Below, one piece after another: positions 60,625 to 64,000 of a stretch of DNA of 64,000 bases. Source of the DNA: Nitrososphaeria archaeon (GTDB lineage Archaea > Thermoproteota > Nitrososphaeria > Nitrososphaerales > JACAEJ01); the NCBI GenBank assembly GCA_029775925.1, contig JARVKB010000004.1, positions 1 to 64,000 of the forward strand, in the 5' to 3' direction. Below the pieces are notes generated by a model. It was given only the letters and a program-made list of their open reading frames with translations, made no database searches and was not told the DNA's origin. The translations under genes were made by a program, and so were the position numbers. How positions within the stretch are numbered: the stretch's first letter is position 1; every line of letters starts with the position of its first letter.

Positions 60625-61338
60625 TCATTTAAAACTCTCCTTTAGAATTTCATTGCTATCTTTAAGATTTATTTTAACTTTATGGAATCTTTTAATGTAA
60701 TGGGCGGCTTTGCATGAATTTGTAGCAATTCTTTCAACTTCAAGACTTGAGATTATGGGCGTAAAAACAGCGCAAGTATTACAAATGAATTTTGCTCCCG
60801 CTTTTTCGATTTTGTTAATATAACCTTTTCTCTTTGCTTCTTCGTAAGTCTTTCTCGAACAGAATATTAAGCATTTTTTATTTAATTTTTTATCTCCAAT
60901 AAATTCAGAGATTTCATTTATCTCATCGACATTAAGATGTGGACAACCTAAAATTATTACATCTCCCTTTTCAACATCATTAAGCTCGTCGTAAACATCT
61001 TTTAGTTCATAATTAGTAAAATCTATTCTTTCAATTTTATTCATATCATCATTCATCGTGAACATTCCAGAAGCTCCTGATGTTCCTATAGCTGCACAGA
61101 TAGCTTTAGCTTCGGATGAATTTAGATTTTTTATGTTTTGAAAAGCTATAGTTCCTCTTGTAATCTTTCCAGCAAAATATCCCAAAAGACCAAATTTCAC
61201 CGAACCTGAAAACTTATCAATTTTAATTCGAATTGAGAGATTTGGTTTTCTTAATTCATCGATATGCAATTCTGAATAAGGAGTTTTACCAGTAATTGCG
61301 CTTGCTAGAGCGCTTAAAGCGCTCTCACGACTATTCAT
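60625..61338 (-). CDS. aconitase X (phosphomevalonate dehydratase large subunit), C-terminal part
   Basis: A 237-residue frame that begins MNSRESALSALASAITGKTP, which corresponds to the middle of normal aconitase X (after LGARTNRE). It continues with YFAGKITRGTIAFQNI, AAIGTSGASGMFTMND, LGCPHLNVDEINEI, and CNTCAVFTPI with cysteines for the [4Fe-4S] cluster. The start ATG lies directly behind the stop TAG of the N-terminal half in the same frame (GGT TAG ATG). An AGGT some eight bases before could aid initiation. It may be a separately translated subunit or the product of a recent stop mutation. Confidence 0.75.
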   Translation of the reverse strand: MNSRESALSALASAITGKTPYSELHIDELRKPNLSIRIKIDKFSGSVKFGLLGYFAGKITRGTIAFQNIKNLNSSEAKAICAAIGTSGASGMFTMNDDMNKIERIDFTNYELKDVYDELNDVEKGDVIILGCPHLNVDEINEISEFIGDKKLNKKCLIFCSRKTYEEAKRKGYINKIEKAGAKFICNTCAVFTPIISSLEVERIATNSCKAAHYIKRFHKVKINLKDSNEILKESFK

Positions 61339-61788
61339 CTAACCTAGAATAGAGTTTGCATAAATAGATGCTGAACTCTCGGCCCAGCTTACATGACTGC
61401 CTTTTGGTGGTAGATAGAAACCTTCGTAAGGTGTACATGTAAAAGATTCGACCACTCCTAATCTTTTATAGGCTTCAATTATCTTTGTCTGTTCTGAAAT
61501 ATAATCATTATCGAGATTAAAATCATATGGATTTTGGGCATCTAATCCAGCAGGATTTACAGTAGTAGGAACAGAAACCCTGGCTTTAAGACTAACATTC
61601 TCCAGGAAATCTTTTCCATAATCCCCAATAGTTGAATATGAAACTCCTGACACATGGGCTGATGAAATTTTAATTAAATGGCTCGCACCAGTTAAACGCC
61701 CTATGGATGACAATATTCTGTAAGCAATCTCAAGAGCTTCTCCGTACTCTCCTTCAAGCGCTCGCTCTTCATAATTATTAAGGTACAA
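61339..61788 (-). CDS. aconitase X (phosphomevalonate dehydratase large subunit), N-terminal part
   Basis: A 149-residue frame matching the N-terminal third of aconitase X: MYLNNYEERALEGEYGEALE, AHVSGVSYSTIGDYG, VPTTVNPAGLD, SFTCTPYEGFYLPPKGSHVS and AESSASIYANSILG, then TAG. In intact family members the chain continues from ...NS(V/I)LGARTNRE. Here the in-frame TAG replaces the residue after LG and is followed at once by ATG. Both halves otherwise look well conserved, which argues against a decayed gene. Confidence 0.75.
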   Translation of the reverse strand: MYLNNYEERALEGEYGEALEIAYRILSSIGRLTGASHLIKISSAHVSGVSYSTIGDYGKDFLENVSLKARVSVPTTVNPAGLDAQNPYDFNLDNDYISEQTKIIEAYKRLGVVESFTCTPYEGFYLPPKGSHVSWAESSASIYANSILG

Positions 61789-61899
61789 TACCCGCCGCCA
61801 AAATTGGATAATTTTTGTTTCTAATAAGCATAAATTCTTTTATTACTTTTAAATACATATTTTGTTAAGCTCGATCAAACAAAATAATAGGTGAATGGT

Positions 61900-63252
61900 T
61901 TGAATGAAAAAACTAACCCATCAGATTTAAGGTATTTCTTGCAAATGTTGGAACTGGATAACCAATTGATGAAAATAAAGAGGGAAGTATCTTATTTATA
62001 TGAAGCAGCAGCCATCATGAAGAAGTTAGATAAAGGCCCGGTTTTATTCTTTGAAAAGATAAAAGATTCGAACTATCCTTTAGTTAGTGGTTTATGTAGC
62101 ACAAAGGAAAGGATTTGTTCAGCAATTAATATAAATTCAAATGAGTTCAACGAAAAGATTTCATCAGCAATAAAAAATCCAATAAATCCAAGAATTATTG
62201 AGAAGGCCCCATTTAAAGAATGTTCAGAAAAACCAAAATTAAGCGATTTACCAATAATTAAGCACTATGAGAAAGATGCTGGAAGATATATAACGGCAGG
62301 CATAGTCTTTGCAAAAAATATAGAGACAAAGACCCAGAATGCATCAATACATCGCTTACTTCTTCTTGACGATGAACACTTAGTCATAAGAGTGGTAGAG
62401 GGGAGACATCTATGGAAATGCTTACAATTATCGAAGCAAGAAAAAAAACCTCTAGAAGTAGCAATAGCAATAGGAGTCCATCCAGCAATATCATTAGCAG
62501 CCGCGTGTCAAGCGCCTTATGGTGTTGACGAGATGGGGATTGCAAATTATCTTTTAAATAATAATTTGACGATGTCAAAGTGCAATAAAGTAAACTTATT
62601 CGTCCCATCTTGTTCTGAGATAGTTTTAGAGGGTGAATTTATGATGGAGAGGGAAGAGTTAGAATTTATGACAGATATGCTCGGCACGTATGATCATCCT
62701 AGAAAACAACCTGTTATTAGAATAAAAAATATTTCTCATAGAAAAAGTCCAATTTATCAAGGATTATTACCGGCTGGCCGTGAACATCGTTTGCTCATGT
62801 CTCTTCCAGTAGAAGTTAAGCTTTTTCAAGGAGTGAAGAACACAGTGCCATCGACCAAGGTCGTTCATCTTACTGATGGTGGTTGTAATTGGTTACATGC
62901 AGTAATTCAAATAAAAAAATCTTATGAAGGAGAACCAAAAAATGCTATATTGTCGGCCTTTGCCAATCATCCATCATTAAAATTAGCCATAGTTGTTGAT
63001 GATGATATAAATCCATTTGACATAAAAAGTGTGGAGTTTGCTATTGCCACACGATTTCAAGGTGATAAAAGTTTAATTATAATACCTAATACAAAAGGTT
63101 CAAGTTTAGACCCATCGAGCGATCAAGATAACCTTCTTACCACAAAGGTTGGAATAGATGCAACGATAAGTCTTTTCAAGAAAAAAGAAAGGTTTGAGAT
63201 AGCAAAGATACCTGGTGAAGATTTGATGAACATTCAAGAATACATAACTTAA
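61900..63252 (+). CDS. UbiD-family decarboxylase, probable trans-anhydromevalonate 5-phosphate decarboxylase
   Basis: A 450-residue UbiD-type enzyme that would use prenylated FMN. Motifs: DLRYFLQMLELDNQLMKIKR at the start, ASIHRLLLLDDEHLVIRV (cofactor region), AIGVHPAISLAAACQAPYGVDE, VPSCSEIVLEGEF, and the C-terminal HLTDGGCNWLHAVIQI and ATRFQGDKSLIIIPNTKGSSLDP. I prefer the TTG at 61900 because GGTGA lies just upstream; a GTG at 61891 is also open. Its divergent neighbours are the phosphomevalonate dehydratase subunits, so its most likely role is the next step of the archaeal mevalonate pathway. Other UbiD substrates cannot be excluded from the sequence alone. Confidence 0.8.
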   Translation: MNEKTNPSDLRYFLQMLELDNQLMKIKREVSYLYEAAAIMKKLDKGPVLFFEKIKDSNYPLVSGLCSTKERICSAININSNEFNEKISSAIKNPINPRIIEKAPFKECSEKPKLSDLPIIKHYEKDAGRYITAGIVFAKNIETKTQNASIHRLLLLDDEHLVIRVVEGRHLWKCLQLSKQEKKPLEVAIAIGVHPAISLAAACQAPYGVDEMGIANYLLNNNLTMSKCNKVNLFVPSCSEIVLEGEFMMEREELEFMTDMLGTYDHPRKQPVIRIKNISHRKSPIYQGLLPAGREHRLLMSLPVEVKLFQGVKNTVPSTKVVHLTDGGCNWLHAVIQIKKSYEGEPKNAILSAFANHPSLKLAIVVDDDINPFDIKSVEFAIATRFQGDKSLIIIPNTKGSSLDPSSDQDNLLTTKVGIDATISLFKKKERFEIAKIPGEDLMNIQEYIT

Positions 63253-63463
63253 GCTTTATAAAGGCCTTTTACTTCTTCTAATAAACTTCTTATAATTTAG
63301 GCATCTAGGCCTTAAAGTATGTAAGGATGCTATGACAATTAACATCAACCATCATAAATAAACTCTTAAATAATATTTTTAAGAAAACGTCTAAACTTAT
63401 TAGGGCGATTATATTAGAATCATTTTTAGCTTTTATTATTAAAAATTTTTGAAAATGAGCTTT

Positions 63464-63721
63464 TCATTCTTTATTACTTAGAGAGTTAATCGTATTTATT
63501 ATTAAGTTTATTAGCCTCAAATAAGAGTTCATCCCGGCCCTTAATCGGGATATATCTTCTCCTTTTATACTTATGATTAGTTTATCTTTATCATAAGAAG
63601 ATTTAATCAGTAAGTTTGATTTTGGAGCCTTGTCTATGTCAGGTTTTAGAGCATAATAAGCAATTTTAGCCAAATCATTACCTAAGTTAACTTCTATCTT
63701 GGCATCTATTTCATTAATCAT
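63464..63721 (-). CDS. pcc1: KEOPS complex subunit Pcc1
   Basis: An 85-residue protein of the Pcc1/CTAG fold. The helix-strand pattern YYALKPDIDKAPKSNLLIKS, the strand DKLIISIKGEDISRLRAGMN and SYLRLINLIINTINSL match Pcc1. KEOPS makes the t6A modification of tRNAs reading ANN codons. It is downstream of eL43 with 11 bases between, the gene order known in archaeal exosome superoperons. Confidence 0.85.
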   Translation of the reverse strand: MINEIDAKIEVNLGNDLAKIAYYALKPDIDKAPKSNLLIKSSYDKDKLIISIKGEDISRLRAGMNSYLRLINLIINTINSLSNKE

Positions 63722-63732
63722 ATTCTTTTCTC

Positions 63733-63963
63733 TTAAGATGGAGAGATTGTTGGAGGAACGATGTCATAAGCTCTTCCTGCAATAGCTAAGCCACACGATT
63801 TACACGCCCATATGCCCTTACCTTTTCTCCTTAAATTCCATGAACCGCATTTAGGACAATTCCTCTTCATCTTTAAAATCCTAAATATTCCGCTATACTT
63901 CTTTCTTAAAGTTGAACCATACTTGGCACCAAGTCCTTTTAATCCTTTATCAGCCTTTGGCAT
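63733..63963 (-). CDS. rpl37ae: ribosomal protein eL43 (L37Ae)
   Basis: A 76-residue zinc-ribbon ribosomal protein. It starts MPKADKGLKGLGAKYGSTLR, has CPKCGSWNLRRKGKGIWACK with CPKC and CKSCG pairs (about residues 36-57) and ends DIVPPTISPS. Length and motifs are typical. GGAGGT lies about nine bases before the ATG. It overlaps the end of the upstream gene by 14 bases. Confidence 0.9.
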   Translation of the reverse strand: MPKADKGLKGLGAKYGSTLRKKYSGIFRILKMKRNCPKCGSWNLRRKGKGIWACKSCGLAIAGRAYDIVPPTISPS

Positions 63964-64000
63964 TTTTCATGACCTCCTTTTTTATAATTTCTCTTATTTC
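63950..64000 (-). CDS. C-terminal end of a gene upstream of eL43, probably exosome subunit Rrp42
   Basis: Seventeen codons up to a TGA are open in one frame, ending EIREIIKKEVMKNAKG. Archaeal eL43 genes usually follow rrp42 in the exosome superoperon, and Rrp42 ends with a similar charged helix. The remainder lies outside the window. The call rests on gene order and helix character only. Confidence 0.35.
   Translation of the reverse strand, partial: EIREIIKKEVMKNAKG

Noticed and set aside
61339-61341. TAG codon as a pyrrolysine codon in aconitase X
   Set aside because: TAG is used as an ordinary stop elsewhere in the window (for example at 34011-34013 and at the end of the cytochrome b5-like gene), no pyl gene is present here, and an ATG follows directly, so termination-reinitiation is simpler.
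1-64000. CRISPR array, insertion sequence, rRNA operon or replication origin
   Set aside because: No regularly spaced repeats, no transposase frames or terminal inverted repeats, no rRNA-like conserved stretches and no Cdc6/Orc1 gene were seen.

Overview
The window is a stretch of an A+T-rich archaeal chromosome. Archaeal or eukaryote-type information genes dominate: ribosomal proteins eS1, eL15, eL43 and an eL22-like protein, Pcc1 of KEOPS, Pth2, archaeal topoisomerase IA, diphthine synthase, archaeal TyrRS, translin, a PAC2-type chaperone, CTP-dependent riboflavin kinase and archaeal FAD synthetase. CofE indicates coenzyme F420, and an aconitase-X/UbiD pair indicates the archaeal mevalonate route to isoprenoids. 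The eL15 is short (145 residues), both tRNA genes appear to carry introns away from the usual site, and the gene set recalls the TACK (Thermoproteota/Nitrososphaeria/Bathyarchaeia-like) lineages. I cannot name the species. Several corrinoid methyl-transfer genes suggest a methylotrophic or acetogen-like anaerobe, yet no methyl-CoM reductase gene lies in the window.

Layout. 1-9 kb: the start of a Clp1-type RNA kinase, an RNase H-fold protein, PAC2 chaperone, pyrF, a DUF72 protein, the eL22-like gene, purA, tyrS and small membrane proteins. 9.1-15.4 kb: corrinoid locus 1, with a corrinoid protein and MtaA/UroD-type methyltransferase on the plus strand, converging with a minus-strand run of HyuA-like ATPase, G3E GTPase and two unknown proteins. 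15.6-31 kb: a degenerate RecA-like protein with cofE, topA, a cytochrome b5-like protein, an AIR-synthase-like protein, a leuB/leuC/leuD-type set, superoxide dismutase with a ferritin-like protein, eS1, YchF and guaA. 31.2-36.1 kb: an archaeal-type glutamate synthase operon with a preceding 45-codon ORF. 36-42.9 kb: endonuclease V, ribK, ribL, diphthine synthase, tRNA-Lys, membrane proteins and a dCTP deaminase-like gene. 43.0-46.1 kb: a decaying foreign-looking island (FmdE, ABC ATPase and CPBP pseudogenes around one intact ABC permease) next to tRNA-Leu. 46.4-52.3 kb: pth2, eL15, a VTT membrane protein, a SerA-like dehydrogenase, translin, and P5C dehydrogenase with proC. 52.7-57.4 kb: methyl-transfer locus 2, with a radical SAM enzyme, two cysteine-rich small proteins, a second UroD-type methyltransferase, an unknown 91-residue protein and DUF2284. 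57.8-64 kb: an HD phosphohydrolase, a dead methyltransferase, a B3/B4 protein, the mevalonate-branch genes, pcc1, eL43 and the end of a probable exosome gene.

The most interesting signal is one palindrome, TGCAAAAATATTTTTGCA. It sits at the promoter of the corrinoid protein (locus 1) and, 47 kb away, at the promoter of methyl-transfer locus 2, which has no corrinoid protein of its own. This suggests a single regulon in which one corrinoid carrier serves two UroD-family methyltransferases. Other notable points are an eL22 homologue, a glutamate-synthase amidotransferase whose only plausible start is AUC, an aconitase-X subunit split by an in-frame TAG-ATG, and tRNA introns before the anticodon arm.
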